Source of the DNA: Paramicrobacterium sp051513965
GTDB lineage: Bacteria; Actinomycetota; Actinomycetes; Actinomycetales; Microbacteriaceae
Direction: 5' to 3'
DNA: 64,000 bases
Assembly: GCF_051513965.1 (NCBI RefSeq)
Contig: NZ_CP195847.1
Span: 1,736,001 to 1,800,000 of the forward strand
A program made the position numbers and the translations under genes. Position 1 is the first letter of the stretch. Every line of letters starts with the position of its first letter. The notes beneath the pieces are model-generated. The model searched no databases. It saw nothing but the letters and a program-made list of their open reading frames with translations, and was not told the origin of the DNA. Below are positions 40,809-49,432 of the stretch, piece after piece.

Positions 40809-41942
40809 CTAATCAGCCTGAGCATTCACGTTGCGCAGCTCCCCTGGGTCGAAGAATGCCCAATCGGGCATCACACAGCCGTCGAGCATCATTCTCATGA
40901 TGTTCGCGAACGAGTAGGTGGGGTCAGAAGCGGCCGCCCTTCGCAGCCAGACATCTGCGATACTTGCCAGCCCAAGCGCCCAATAGCACCAGGTGATGAC
41001 GGTGAGCGCCGGCGCTCGATCGCACTCAGGCAGAATCGCACTCACTCGCTTGAGCAGTTCGATGGCTCTCCGAAGCCGCGCGACATCGGGACGCACTTCG
41101 ATACGGCCACCGAGTGCGTACATCCACGGATCATCATCCTCGGGAGCGTTGAAGCTCTCCGGGTAGACGAGGCGTGTCCACAGGTGCGCTGCGGGTCCTT
41201 CGCCCCACGCCCAGCTGTAGGTCATGACGTCCCTCAGACGCCCGCTCTCGAGCATTGTCACGACGAGTCCGAGATCGTCAGCTCCGATCTCCGCATCTTC
41301 ATCCGCGAGTCGCCCGAGGGTACGCGACAGTGCCACGGGATCGAGAAGATCACACGATCCGATTATCAGTTCGTCGTCTGAGATGGGCTCGTCCTCGACG
41401 TCAGCCCTGAACCGGTCTGCGGCGGTCAAGACAGCATCGCGTTCATGGGCGGCGACCTTCGGCATTCTCGTCTCGGTCGCGACGTCCAGGACAGCCACCT
41501 CCGGCACCCCGGCCGGGATACTCAGTTCGTCGCAGGACCGGATATCAGTCGGAAGTTCATAGGAGCCCCACTCACGGTGAGCCCGCCACAGTCGCTCGAT
41601 GATATCGATGTCGAGTCCCGCGAATGCCTCGCTGAGTTCTCGTGCTATCTCGGCGCATGGAGGGCCCTCCAGCGCTGTTGCTGTCTGATCGGTGTATACG
41701 ATGACAGCGACACCCGTGACGCGCGGAATTCGAGTGACCGTCTTCACCGCCACCATTGTTGCGTCGTGGCGAGTGTCCGGGTTAAGAAACCCGCCGAGGT
41801 CGAGGCGGACAGCCCCATGAGTCCGGTTGTGCTGGAAAGCAACGCACACGATGGACTCGGTGGGCTCCATGCCCACGAGCGCGGGCACAAGAGAAAGGAA
41901 TTCGGCGGCTGATGCAAGTGTGACGCGTGTAGGTGAGGTCAT
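40809..41942 (-). CDS. DUF4192-family protein
   Basis: 377 residues. The opening TLASAAEFLSLVPALVGMEPTESIVCVAF and the early RLDLG block match DUF4192, a soluble actinobacterial family of unknown function. The C-terminal part (RRAIELLKRVSAILPE ... ALGLASIADVWLRRA) is helical and TPR-like. No signal peptide or catalytic motif is seen. Its start faces a 191-base gap that contains three copies of TCGTCCACA. Confidence 0.8.
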   Translation of the reverse strand: MTSPTRVTLASAAEFLSLVPALVGMEPTESIVCVAFQHNRTHGAVRLDLGGFLNPDTRHDATMVAVKTVTRIPRVTGVAVIVYTDQTATALEGPPCAEIARELSEAFAGLDIDIIERLWRAHREWGSYELPTDIRSCDELSIPAGVPEVAVLDVATETRMPKVAAHERDAVLTAADRFRADVEDEPISDDELIIGSCDLLDPVALSRTLGRLADEDAEIGADDLGLVVTMLESGRLRDVMTYSWAWGEGPAAHLWTRLVYPESFNAPEDDDPWMYALGGRIEVRPDVARLRRAIELLKRVSAILPECDRAPALTVITWCYWALGLASIADVWLRRAAASDPTYSFANIMRMMLDGCVMPDWAFFDPGELRNVNAQAD

Positions 41943-42011
41943 GGGCGACAGTGTTCCCGATGAAGTCGGTCGCCGTTGGACGCTGTGGAATCACACCCTG
42001 TACGCACTCCC

Positions 42012-42081
42012 TGTGGACGACAGGGGATGCCAAACGTTCGATTCCTCGTCCACACCTGTGCAGAAGCGGCGCTCGTCCACA
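42012..42081. repeat. Three copies of TCGTCCACA in the DUF4192/ogt gap
   Basis: Copies at 42012-42020 (reverse orientation), 42046-42054 and 42073-42081. Each differs by one base from the TTGTCCACA type of actinobacterial DnaA box. Two are direct repeats 27 bases apart. Confidence 0.5.
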
Positions 42082-42120
42082 GCTCGCATGAGGCTGGGAG
42101 AGCGACGAGGATCTGCCTCG

Positions 42121-42126
42121 TATCGT
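42121..42126 (+). promoter_or_regulatory. -10 element of the alkyltransferase-like gene (leaderless)
   Basis: TATCGT, seven bases before the ATG at 42134. No Shine-Dalgarno. Confidence 0.45.
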
Positions 42127-42133
42127 CTCCGCC

Positions 42134-42640
42134 ATGGAACTACCTGTTTTTGACATACCCGAATACCTTGCCGTTCTGGAGACTCCCATCGGGCGGGTCG
42201 AACTTACCGGCGATGGCTCAGCTGTCACATCGTTATCGATCGAGGACGAAGGGAGTCTCCCCCACGATGATCTGCCTCGCCGCACAGATCGTGTGCTCGA
42301 TGATGCCGCTCTGCAGCTGTCCGAGTACTTTTCCGGCTACCGGCGAAGCTTCGATGTCGCGCTTAAGCCAGGAGGTACGACGTATCAGAAGGCCATCTGG
42401 GACGGCCTCGGACTCGTACCGTATGGCTCGGTCGTCACCTACGCCGAGCTGGGCTACAGCGCTGTCGGCTCGAGAGGCGGTCGCGCTGTCGGACGCGCCA
42501 TCGCGGCGAATCCTATCCCGCTGCTCATCCCGAGTCATCGTGTGGTGTCGAGTCGGGGACGACTGACGGGTTACTCCGGCTCGAACGGCCTCGCCGTGAA
42601 GCGCTGGCTTCTCGACCTCGAGGAGGCTGCCGATGTATGA
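42134..42640 (+). CDS. Alkyltransferase-like protein (Ogt fold) with Ser in place of catalytic Cys
   Basis: 168 residues with the O6-alkylguanine-DNA alkyltransferase fold: N-terminal domain, KAIWDGLGLVPYGSVVTYAEL, the arginine-finger region RAVGRAIAANP, and the tail GYSGSNGLAVKRWLLDLE. The active-site motif normally written IPCHRVV reads IPSHRVV: residue 134 is Ser (AGT, 42533-42535). It thus cannot transfer alkyl groups through Cys and resembles alkyltransferase-like proteins that flag lesions for nucleotide excision repair. A sequencing error of one base (TGT) would restore Cys. The start is leaderless after TATCGT. Confidence 0.85.
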   Translation: MELPVFDIPEYLAVLETPIGRVELTGDGSAVTSLSIEDEGSLPHDDLPRRTDRVLDDAALQLSEYFSGYRRSFDVALKPGGTTYQKAIWDGLGLVPYGSVVTYAELGYSAVGSRGGRAVGRAIAANPIPLLIPSHRVVSSRGRLTGYSGSNGLAVKRWLLDLEEAADV

Positions 42641-42648
42641 CCGGGAAC

Positions 42649-43392
42649 TCAGACGATAAGCGCGATCTCGCCGTTCTCGAGCATCTCCATCGAGTACCCC
42701 GCACCTGATGCCCACGAGATCAGCTCGGGCACGTCCGCGAACTCGACGTCCGCTTGAATGAGTGAACGCGTGAACGTGCCTTTTGCCTTCTTGTTGAAGT
42801 GGTTCAAGGCTCGACGCCGACCGTCTTCTCCCGCGGAGAGGACGCGCACGTAGTGTGAACCGATGCGGTCCGGCGCCGGGCCGAGATCGGCGTAGCCTTC
42901 GGAGCGGAGATCAAGGATGAGCCCGTCGTGCTCCCTAAGCTCAGCAGAAATAACAGGCTTCCACGTCTTCTTCATGCTCACTCCCGGCACACGCGAGCCG
43001 TGAGACAGACGGTAGGCGGGAATTTCGTCTAGAGCACGCAACAGTCCGAAGAGCGCTGAGTGGATGACAACGTGCTTATGCGCGAAATCGCGCTGGTTGT
43101 CTGTCAGCGAGCCCGCATCGAGCGCGTCGAACAGCACTCCCGTGTAACGGTCGATCGCGGGCATCGTCGGCGAGCCCTCGAGCATCCGGTTGATCGCCAC
43201 TTCGCCTCGCTGCTTAGGACCCAGCTTCAGGGCTTTGACCGAGGCGTCTTCGTCGCGCGACAGCTCGATCAATGATTGAATGACGCGATCGCGCGTAGCT
43301 GAAAGCGAGCGAAAGCTCAACCCGGCGGAAGACAGCGAACGCCCCGTGCCGCCTGTGCGCTTCGTCTCGGACGGAGGCAGCAGGACTAGCAC
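42649..43392 (-). CDS. yaaA: YaaA-family peroxide stress protein (DUF328)
   Basis: 247 residues. Start MLVLLPPSETKRTGG, middle SALFGLLRALDEIPAYRLSH and the basic end block NHFNKKAKGTFTRSL fit YaaA, which protects against hydrogen peroxide by limiting free iron and DNA damage. GTG start at 43392 with no clear Shine-Dalgarno. The gene is tail-to-tail with the alkyltransferase-like gene (eight-base gap), and atpC ends before it on the same strand. Confidence 0.88.
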   Translation of the reverse strand: MLVLLPPSETKRTGGTGRSLSSAGLSFRSLSATRDRVIQSLIELSRDEDASVKALKLGPKQRGEVAINRMLEGSPTMPAIDRYTGVLFDALDAGSLTDNQRDFAHKHVVIHSALFGLLRALDEIPAYRLSHGSRVPGVSMKKTWKPVISAELREHDGLILDLRSEGYADLGPAPDRIGSHYVRVLSAGEDGRRRALNHFNKKAKGTFTRSLIQADVEFADVPELISWASGAGYSMEMLENGEIALIV

Positions 43393-43418
43393 GGGGCGTT
43401 CGAACAGAGAGAAGAGGG

Positions 43419-43688
43419 TTACTTAACGAGCGAGGCGTTGCCGGCGACGACCGAGACCGTGTCGTTCTCGACTGACAGGAAGCCGTCGTCCGCCTTGGCG
43501 ATGATCTTCTCACCGCCGACGGTCGTCACCCGCACCTCGCCCTGAGCGAGGATCGCGAGCATCGGTTCGTGTCCGGCCATGACACCGATCTCACCTTCGA
43601 CGGTCTTGGCGACGACCAGCTTCGCCGAGCCCGACCACACCTCGTGGTCGGCCGCGACGACGCTGACCTGCAGCGAACGCTCCGCCAT
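43419..43688 (-). CDS. atpC: ATP synthase subunit epsilon
   Basis: 89 residues. Start MAERSLQVSVVAADHEVWSG and GEIGVMAGHEPMLAIL are typical. It has only the N-terminal beta-sandwich; the usual long C-terminal helical hairpin is short or absent, so inhibition by the extended epsilon conformation is unlikely. ATG 43688 lies two bases after the atpD stop, with AAGGAG inside the atpD end. Last gene of the operon. Confidence 0.93.
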   Translation of the reverse strand: MAERSLQVSVVAADHEVWSGSAKLVVAKTVEGEIGVMAGHEPMLAILAQGEVRVTTVGGEKIIAKADDGFLSVENDTVSVVAGNASLVK

Positions 43689-43690
43689 GA

Positions 43691-45154
43691 CTAGCCGTTC
43701 TCCTTCTGAATCTGAGCCCACTTCTCTTCAACGTCAGAGATCGCACCGACGTTGAAGAACGCCTGGACGGCGACGTGGTCGAACTCACCCTTGCAGATCG
43801 CGTCAAAGGACTCGATGGTGTCCTTGAGCGCAACCGTCGATCCCTCGACACCGGTGAACTTCTTCGCCATGTAGGTGTTCTGCGAGAGGAACTGCTGGAT
43901 ACGACGAGCGCGCTCGACCGTGATCTTGTCCTCTTCGGAGAGCTCGTCGACACCGAGGATCGCGATAATCTCCTGAAGCTCCTTGTTCTTCTGCAGAATC
44001 TGCTTCACCGTGGTGGCGACGCGGTAGTGGTCCTCACCGAGGTAGCGCGGGTCGAGAATACGGCTCGTCGACGTCAGCGGATCCACTGCGGGATACAGAC
44101 CCTGCGATGCGATCTCACGAGACAGCTCAGTTGTCGCGTCAAGGTGGGCGAACGTCGTGGCGGGCGCCGGGTCCGTGTAGTCGTCGGCCGGCACGTAGAT
44201 CGCCTGGAGAGACGTGATCGAGTGGCCGCGGGTCGACGTGATGCGCTCCTGGAGCACACCCATCTCATCCGCGAGGTTGGGCTGGTAACCCACAGCGGAA
44301 GGCATACGTCCCAGAAGGGTCGAAACCTCGGAGCCAGCCTGCGTGAAGCGGAAGATGTTGTCAATGAACAGCAGCACGTCCTGCTTCTGAACATCACGGA
44401 AGTACTCCGCCATGGTCAGCGCCGAAAGCGCGACACGAAGACGCGTCCCCGGCGGCTCGTCCATCTGACCGAAGACAAGCGCGGTTTTGTCAAAGACGCC
44501 CGCTTCGTCCATCTCGTGGATCAGGTCGTTGCCCTCACGCGTGCGCTCACCGACACCGGCGAACACCGACACACCGCCGTGATCCTGAGCGACTCGCTGG
44601 ATCATCTCCTGGATGAGAACAGTCTTACCGACACCTGCACCACCGAACAGACCGATCTTTCCACCCTGAACGTACGGGGTCAGGAGGTCGATCACCTTGA
44701 TGCCGGTCTCGAACATCTGAGTCTTCGACTCAAGCTGGTCGAAGCCCGGGGCCTTGCGGTGAATGGGCCAGCGCTCGGTGATCTCAATCTGCTCGCCGGG
44801 CTCAGCGTTCAGAACCTCGCCGGTGACGTTGAACACACGGCCCTTGGTGATGTCGCCGACGGGAACCGAGATCGGCTCTCCCGTGTCGACGACATCCTGC
44901 CCGCGAACGATGCCGTCGGTCGGCTTAAGAGCAATAGCGCGAACCAGGTCGTCGCCGAGGTGCTGAGCGACCTCGAGGGTGATGCGCTGGCGCTCGCCGC
45001 CGATCGTAATCTCAGTGGTCAGTGCGTTGTAAATGCCGGGAATCGAGTCGTGCGGAAACTCGATGTCCACGACAGGCCCGGTGACACGGGCAACGCGGCC
45101 GATCGCACCGGCCGCCTTGTCCGCCTGCTCGGGAGCGGTGGCAGTGTCTGTCAT
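43691..45154 (-). CDS. atpD: ATP synthase subunit beta
   Basis: 487 residues. P-loop GGAGVGKT, the ALTMAEYFRD region, VDPLTSTSRIL and DELSEEDK blocks identify the catalytic F1 subunit. It hydrolyses or makes ATP in three alternating sites. Gap of 32 bases from atpG, two bases before atpC. No unusual residues are seen. Confidence 0.97.
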   Translation of the reverse strand: MTDTATAPEQADKAAGAIGRVARVTGPVVDIEFPHDSIPGIYNALTTEITIGGERQRITLEVAQHLGDDLVRAIALKPTDGIVRGQDVVDTGEPISVPVGDITKGRVFNVTGEVLNAEPGEQIEITERWPIHRKAPGFDQLESKTQMFETGIKVIDLLTPYVQGGKIGLFGGAGVGKTVLIQEMIQRVAQDHGGVSVFAGVGERTREGNDLIHEMDEAGVFDKTALVFGQMDEPPGTRLRVALSALTMAEYFRDVQKQDVLLFIDNIFRFTQAGSEVSTLLGRMPSAVGYQPNLADEMGVLQERITSTRGHSITSLQAIYVPADDYTDPAPATTFAHLDATTELSREIASQGLYPAVDPLTSTSRILDPRYLGEDHYRVATTVKQILQKNKELQEIIAILGVDELSEEDKITVERARRIQQFLSQNTYMAKKFTGVEGSTVALKDTIESFDAICKGEFDHVAVQAFFNVGAISDVEEKWAQIQKENG

Positions 45155-45186
45155 AGCTCTTTCTTCTCTCTTCGTGTTCGAAGCTC

Positions 45187-46083
45187 TTAGGACGCAGACA
45201 GGGCGTCGGCTCCGCCGACGATCTCTGAAATCTGCTGGGTGATCTCAGCCTGACGCGCGTTGTTGCGCAGGCGTGTGTAGTCCGTGATCAGCTTGTCCGC
45301 GTTGTCGCTCGCCGACTTCATCGCCTTCTGCGTCGCCGCGTGCTTTGCGGCCGCCGACTGCAGCATGGCGTTGAAGATGCGACTCTCGATGTACACCGGA
45401 AGCAGCGCGTCCAGCACGCTCTCGGCATCAGGCTCGAACTCGTACAGGGGAAGAACCTCGCTCTCCGCGGGCTCCTCAACTCCTTCGACGACTTCGAGGG
45501 GCAGAAGACGCACGACCTCGGGGGTCTGCGTCATCATGCTGACGAACTTGTTGTAGACGATGTGGATCTCATCGACCCCGCCCTCGGAGGCATCCGCGGC
45601 GAACGCTTCGAGCACGGTCTTCGCGATCTCCTGCGCTGTGCTGAACTCTGGCGATTCGGCGTTGACGATCCACTGGCCCGCGATGGGGAACTTGCGGAAC
45701 TGGAAGTAGCCGACAGCCTTTCGCCCATACAGGTAGTGGATAACCTCTTTGCCCTGCCCCCGCAGAAGCTCCGTCAGCTCACTGCTCTCACGGAGCACCT
45801 GTGAGTTGAAGGGGCCTGCAAGACCGCGGTCACTCGTCAGGACGACGACCGCTGCTCTCGTGACCTTCTCGGGTTCCGTCGTCAGAACGTGATCGACGTT
45901 TGAGTAGGTAGCAACCGCCGACACAGCCCTCGTGATCGCCCGCGAGTACGGGCCGGAGGCCGCGACCCGCGCTTGCGCCTTGGCAATGCGGGACGCGGCG
46001 ATCAGCTCCATCGCCTTGGTGATCTTCTTTGTGGTCTGCGCAGACTTGATCTTCTGCGTATAGACCCGAAGCTGTGCACCCAT
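45187..46083 (-). CDS. atpG: ATP synthase subunit gamma
   Basis: 298 residues. Start MGAQLRVYTQKIKSAQTTKKITKAMELIAASRI and C-terminal RNNARQAEITQQISEIVGGADAL are the two coiled-coil ends of the rotor shaft. The middle globular domain holds an acidic loop (VEGVEEPAESEVLPLYEFE). Three bases separate it from atpA. It turns inside the alpha3beta3 ring. Confidence 0.96.
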   Translation of the reverse strand: MGAQLRVYTQKIKSAQTTKKITKAMELIAASRIAKAQARVAASGPYSRAITRAVSAVATYSNVDHVLTTEPEKVTRAAVVVLTSDRGLAGPFNSQVLRESSELTELLRGQGKEVIHYLYGRKAVGYFQFRKFPIAGQWIVNAESPEFSTAQEIAKTVLEAFAADASEGGVDEIHIVYNKFVSMMTQTPEVVRLLPLEVVEGVEEPAESEVLPLYEFEPDAESVLDALLPVYIESRIFNAMLQSAAAKHAATQKAMKSASDNADKLITDYTRLRNNARQAEITQQISEIVGGADALSAS

Positions 46084-46086
46084 GGA

Positions 46087-47712
46087 CTATCGACGTCCCT
46101 TGACGATCTTCTCCTGGTTCACGTCCTCCTCAGGAAGCTCCTCCACGACTTCCTCCAGAGTGGAGCCGTCGGCGGTCTGGAACTCGGAGATGAACGTGTC
46201 GATCGAGGAGTCGAGCGTCGAGATGTTCTCATCGGAGAGCACGTTCGTCTCGCGCAGCTCGTCGAGCACGGAGGTGTTGCGACGGAGGTAGTCGAGAAGC
46301 TCGCGTTCGAAGCGCAATACATCCTCCACCGGCACCGTGTCGAGCTTGCCGTTGGTTCCTGCCCAGATGGACACGACCTGCTCCTCAACCGGGTACGGCG
46401 AATACTGAGGCTGCTTGAGCAGCTCGGTCAGTCGGGCACCGCGCTCCAGCTGACGACGGCTTGCCGCGTCGAGGTCCGACGCGAACATTGCGAAGGCCTC
46501 AAGCGAACGGTACTGAGCCAGCTCAAGCTTCAGAGTTCCCGAAACCTTCTTAATGCTCTTGACCTGTGCGTCACCACCGACACGCGACACCGAAATACCG
46601 ACGTCGACAGCCGGTCGCTGGTTGGCGTTGAAGAGGTCCGACTGCAGGAAGATCTGTCCATCGGTGATCGAGATCACGTTCGTCGGGATATACGCCGACA
46701 CGTCGTTCGCCTTCGTCTCGATGATCGGAAGTCCGGTCATCGATCCGGCGCCCAGCTCGTCGGAGAGCTTTGCGCAACGCTCGAGAAGACGCGAGTGAAG
46801 GTAGAAGACGTCACCGGGGTATGCCTCACGCCCCGGCGGACGGCGCAGAAGAAGCGAAACAGCACGGTACGCCTCTGCCTGCTTCGAGAGGTCATCGAAG
46901 ACGATGAGCACGTGCTTGCCGTCGTACATCCAGTGCTGGCCGATGGCCGATCCAGTGTACGGAGCGAGGTACTTGAAGCCTGCGGGGTCGGATGCCGGTG
47001 AAGCCACGATCGTCGTGTACTCCAGCGCTCCGGCGTCCTCGAGCGCACCCTTCACGGACGCGATCGTTGAACCCTTCTGCCCCACTGCGACATAGATGCA
47101 GCGGACCTGCTTCGTGGGGTCGCCGCTCTCCCAGTTGGCCTTCTGGTTGATGATCGTGTCGATCGCGAGAGCCGTCTTACCCGTCTGGCGGTCACCGATG
47201 ATGAGCTGACGCTGGCCACGACCGACCGGAATCATGGCATCGATCGCCTTGATACCGGTCTGCAGCGGCTCGTGAACGCTCTTACGCTGCATGACGCCAG
47301 GCGCCTGGAGCTCAAGCTCACGACGCGCGTCGGTCGCAATGTCGCCAAGGCCGTCAATCGGGTTGCCCAGCGGGTCGACAACGCGGCCCAGGTAGCCATC
47401 ACCGACCGGGACGGAGAGAACCTCGCCCGTCCGGGTCACTTCCATACCCTCGACGATTCCCGTGAACTCTCCGAGGACGATCGCACCGATCTCATCCTCA
47501 TCCAGGTTCTGGGCAAGTCCGAGTGTGCCGTCCGCGAAGCGAATCAGCTCGTTCGCCATGACACCAGGCAGGCCTTCAACGTGAGCAATACCGTCCGCGG
47601 CATCGGTCACGTATCCAACCTCAGTCTTCGAAGCCTTCTCAGGCTCATATGCTGAGACGAAGTCCTTGAGAGCATCCCGGATCTCATCGGGGCTGATCGT
47701 AAGTTCTGCCAT
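46087..47712 (-). CDS. atpA: ATP synthase subunit alpha
   Basis: 541 residues. P-loop GDRQTGKTALAID, VGLKG-like NEVIGRV-equivalent regions and the arginine finger in the SRVGGDAQ block identify the noncatalytic subunit of F1. The C-terminal tail is acidic (about 30 residues) and longer than in E. coli, as in other actinobacteria, where such extensions suppress ATP hydrolysis. The start ATG 47712 lies 51 bases after atpH. Confidence 0.97.
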   Translation of the reverse strand: MAELTISPDEIRDALKDFVSAYEPEKASKTEVGYVTDAADGIAHVEGLPGVMANELIRFADGTLGLAQNLDEDEIGAIVLGEFTGIVEGMEVTRTGEVLSVPVGDGYLGRVVDPLGNPIDGLGDIATDARRELELQAPGVMQRKSVHEPLQTGIKAIDAMIPVGRGQRQLIIGDRQTGKTALAIDTIINQKANWESGDPTKQVRCIYVAVGQKGSTIASVKGALEDAGALEYTTIVASPASDPAGFKYLAPYTGSAIGQHWMYDGKHVLIVFDDLSKQAEAYRAVSLLLRRPPGREAYPGDVFYLHSRLLERCAKLSDELGAGSMTGLPIIETKANDVSAYIPTNVISITDGQIFLQSDLFNANQRPAVDVGISVSRVGGDAQVKSIKKVSGTLKLELAQYRSLEAFAMFASDLDAASRRQLERGARLTELLKQPQYSPYPVEEQVVSIWAGTNGKLDTVPVEDVLRFERELLDYLRRNTSVLDELRETNVLSDENISTLDSSIDTFISEFQTADGSTLEEVVEELPEEDVNQEKIVKGRR

Positions 47713-47763
47713 CTTCTTCCCTATCTTTGCCGGGGGTCTTCCCCGATAAGTTGTGAAACCGGT

Positions 47764-48558
47764 CTACCCGGCGAGCTTGAGTTTCAGGTCACCGAGTCGA
47801 GCGGCGATGCTGGCGTCGATGACGTCGTCGCCGGCTTGGATCCGAATACCGCCGACGAGCGCAGGATCGATGACGACGTTGAAGGTGACGTCTCGACCAT
47901 ACGTCGCTTTCAGCTGTTCCCCGAGGCGAGCAAGCCGAGCCTCGTCCAGCGGCGCCGCACTCGTAACGGTTGCGACGATCCGGCCGCGCTGATCAGCGAC
48001 GATTGACGACGCCTCACTCAGCAGCTTGCCGACCCGACGGCCCCGCGCCTGCGTGATCAGATGGCTCACGATGACGACTGTCGCATCCGATGCCTTGCCG
48101 GAGAGGAGGCGCTCGACAACGTCAGCCTTGCGAGCCGGGTCCCCGAGCTTCGCACTGAGTGCGAGTTCGAGGTCCGCGTTCTCATTCACGACCCGGCCGA
48201 ACTGGAAGAGCTCAGACTCGATGGGCGCGTCCGGAGAGCTGATCGCCGCAGCACGAATGCCGACCTCTTCGATGCCGGCCAGCAGATCGTCAGCGTTGGA
48301 CCACCGCGAAGACGAGATCGTCTGAAGCAGCGACGTGGCGACCTCGCCCAGACGGCCCTCGAACACACGAGTGATCGCCTGGCTCTTGGTCTCAGCATCC
48401 ACAGCAGGGTCAGCGAGCAGCGTGCGCAGCTGCGCGGATCCCTCAAGGACCCGCCCCGCGCCGAGCAGCGACGCCGCAGCGGCGAGGTCGACGGAACCGC
48501 CGGAGGCGTCCAACGCCTTCACCGACTGAGCGAGAGCTTCTCTAGTTGCGCTACCCAT
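47764..48558 (-). CDS. atpH: ATP synthase subunit delta (OSCP)
   Basis: 264 residues, longer than the E. coli delta (177) but normal for actinobacteria lacking an atpFH fusion. N-terminal helices (ATREALAQSVKALDASGG) and the C-terminal block VTSAAPLDEARLARLGEQL and PALVGGIRIQAGDDVIDASI fit OSCP. It links the peripheral stalk to F1. Six bases after atpF. Confidence 0.93.
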   Translation of the reverse strand: MGSATREALAQSVKALDASGGSVDLAAAASLLGAGRVLEGSAQLRTLLADPAVDAETKSQAITRVFEGRLGEVATSLLQTISSSRWSNADDLLAGIEEVGIRAAAISSPDAPIESELFQFGRVVNENADLELALSAKLGDPARKADVVERLLSGKASDATVVIVSHLITQARGRRVGKLLSEASSIVADQRGRIVATVTSAAPLDEARLARLGEQLKATYGRDVTFNVVIDPALVGGIRIQAGDDVIDASIAARLGDLKLKLAG

Positions 48559-48564
48559 TGCTGA

Positions 48565-49125
48565 TTACTTGTTCCCTGCTGCTGTCGTTTCGGATGCTTC
48601 GAGATCTGCGAGGAAGCGGTCGACGACCGCCGTCGCCCTCTTGTCATCGCTCAGCGACTCACCGATGACGTTGCTGGCGAGTCCAAGAGCGAGCGAGCCG
48701 ACCTCGTTTCGGAGCGACACGAGAGCCGACTGGCGCTCGGCCTCGATCTGAGCGTGAGCGCTCGCAGTGATGCGCGCGGCCTCGTCAGTCGCCTGTTCCT
48801 TGGCTTCCGAAACGATCTTCTTGCCGTCTTCTCGTGCGCCCTCGCGAATACGGCCTGCCTCTGCGCGAGCATCGGCGAGCTGAGCAGTGTACTCCTCGAG
48901 CGCCGCTTCAGCCTTGCGCTGGGCCTCGTCCGCCTTCGCGATGTTGCCCTCGATCGCGGCACCACGCTCGTCAAGCATGGTGTAGAGCTTCGGAAGGGCA
49001 ACCTTCCAGAAGACCACCAGGACGATGACGAAGCACACCGCAGACCAGATGATGTCGTATGACGCGGGCAGGATCGGGTTTGGAGCCGACTCCCCCTCCG
49101 CGGCGAGTACGAGTGTGTTGAGCAT
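48565..49125 (-). CDS. atpF: ATP synthase subunit b
   Basis: 186 residues. One membrane helix (about 27-47, IIWSAVCFVIVLVVFW) precedes a long charged coiled coil. It forms the peripheral stator stalk. Two adjacent ATG codons are possible (49128, 49125); the second has the better Shine-Dalgarno spacing from AAGGAGG, so it is used. Six bases separate the stop from atpH. Confidence 0.93.
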   Translation of the reverse strand: MLNTLVLAAEGESAPNPILPASYDIIWSAVCFVIVLVVFWKVALPKLYTMLDERGAAIEGNIAKADEAQRKAEAALEEYTAQLADARAEAGRIREGAREDGKKIVSEAKEQATDEAARITASAHAQIEAERQSALVSLRNEVGSLALGLASNVIGESLSDDKRATAVVDRFLADLEASETTAAGNK

Positions 49126-49154
49126 CATTCCTCCTTACGAATGGTGAAAGAGGA

Positions 49155-49388
49155 CTAAACGAAGATGAAGTAGGTCGCGATACCGATGAATGCGAGAGCC
49201 TCGGTGAAGGCGATACCGATCCACATCAGAACCTGCAGCTTGCCGGCGAGCTCGGGCTGACGAGCGACGCCCTCGATCGTCTTGCCGACGACGATGCCGA
49301 TGCCGATAGCCGGACCGATTGCAGCGAGGCCGTAACCGACCGTTGCGATGTTTCCGTTGAGTGCAGCGAGAACGGTTGTTGCGTCCAC
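49155..49388 (-). CDS. atpE: ATP synthase subunit c
   Basis: 77 residues, two membrane helices with the polar loop RQPE (43-46) and the proton-carrying Glu63. The glycine-rich GIGIVVG lies in helix 1. The Glu with Ala64 next to it and no Gln/Ser sodium ligands suggests proton coupling. GTG start with AAGGA seven bases upstream. This is the target subunit of bedaquiline in mycobacteria. Confidence 0.95.
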   Translation of the reverse strand: MDATTVLAALNGNIATVGYGLAAIGPAIGIGIVVGKTIEGVARQPELAGKLQVLMWIGIAFTEALAFIGIATYFIFV

Positions 49389-49432
49389 GTGTTTTCCTTC
49401 CGTGATGGTGAGCAGGCGGTTGCCGTGCCCGG

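Noticed and set aside
43775..45190. A 471-residue open frame opposite atpD, and similar long frames opposite atpA and hom
   Set aside because: They mirror well-conserved ATP synthase and homoserine dehydrogenase genes. They have no start signals or domain.
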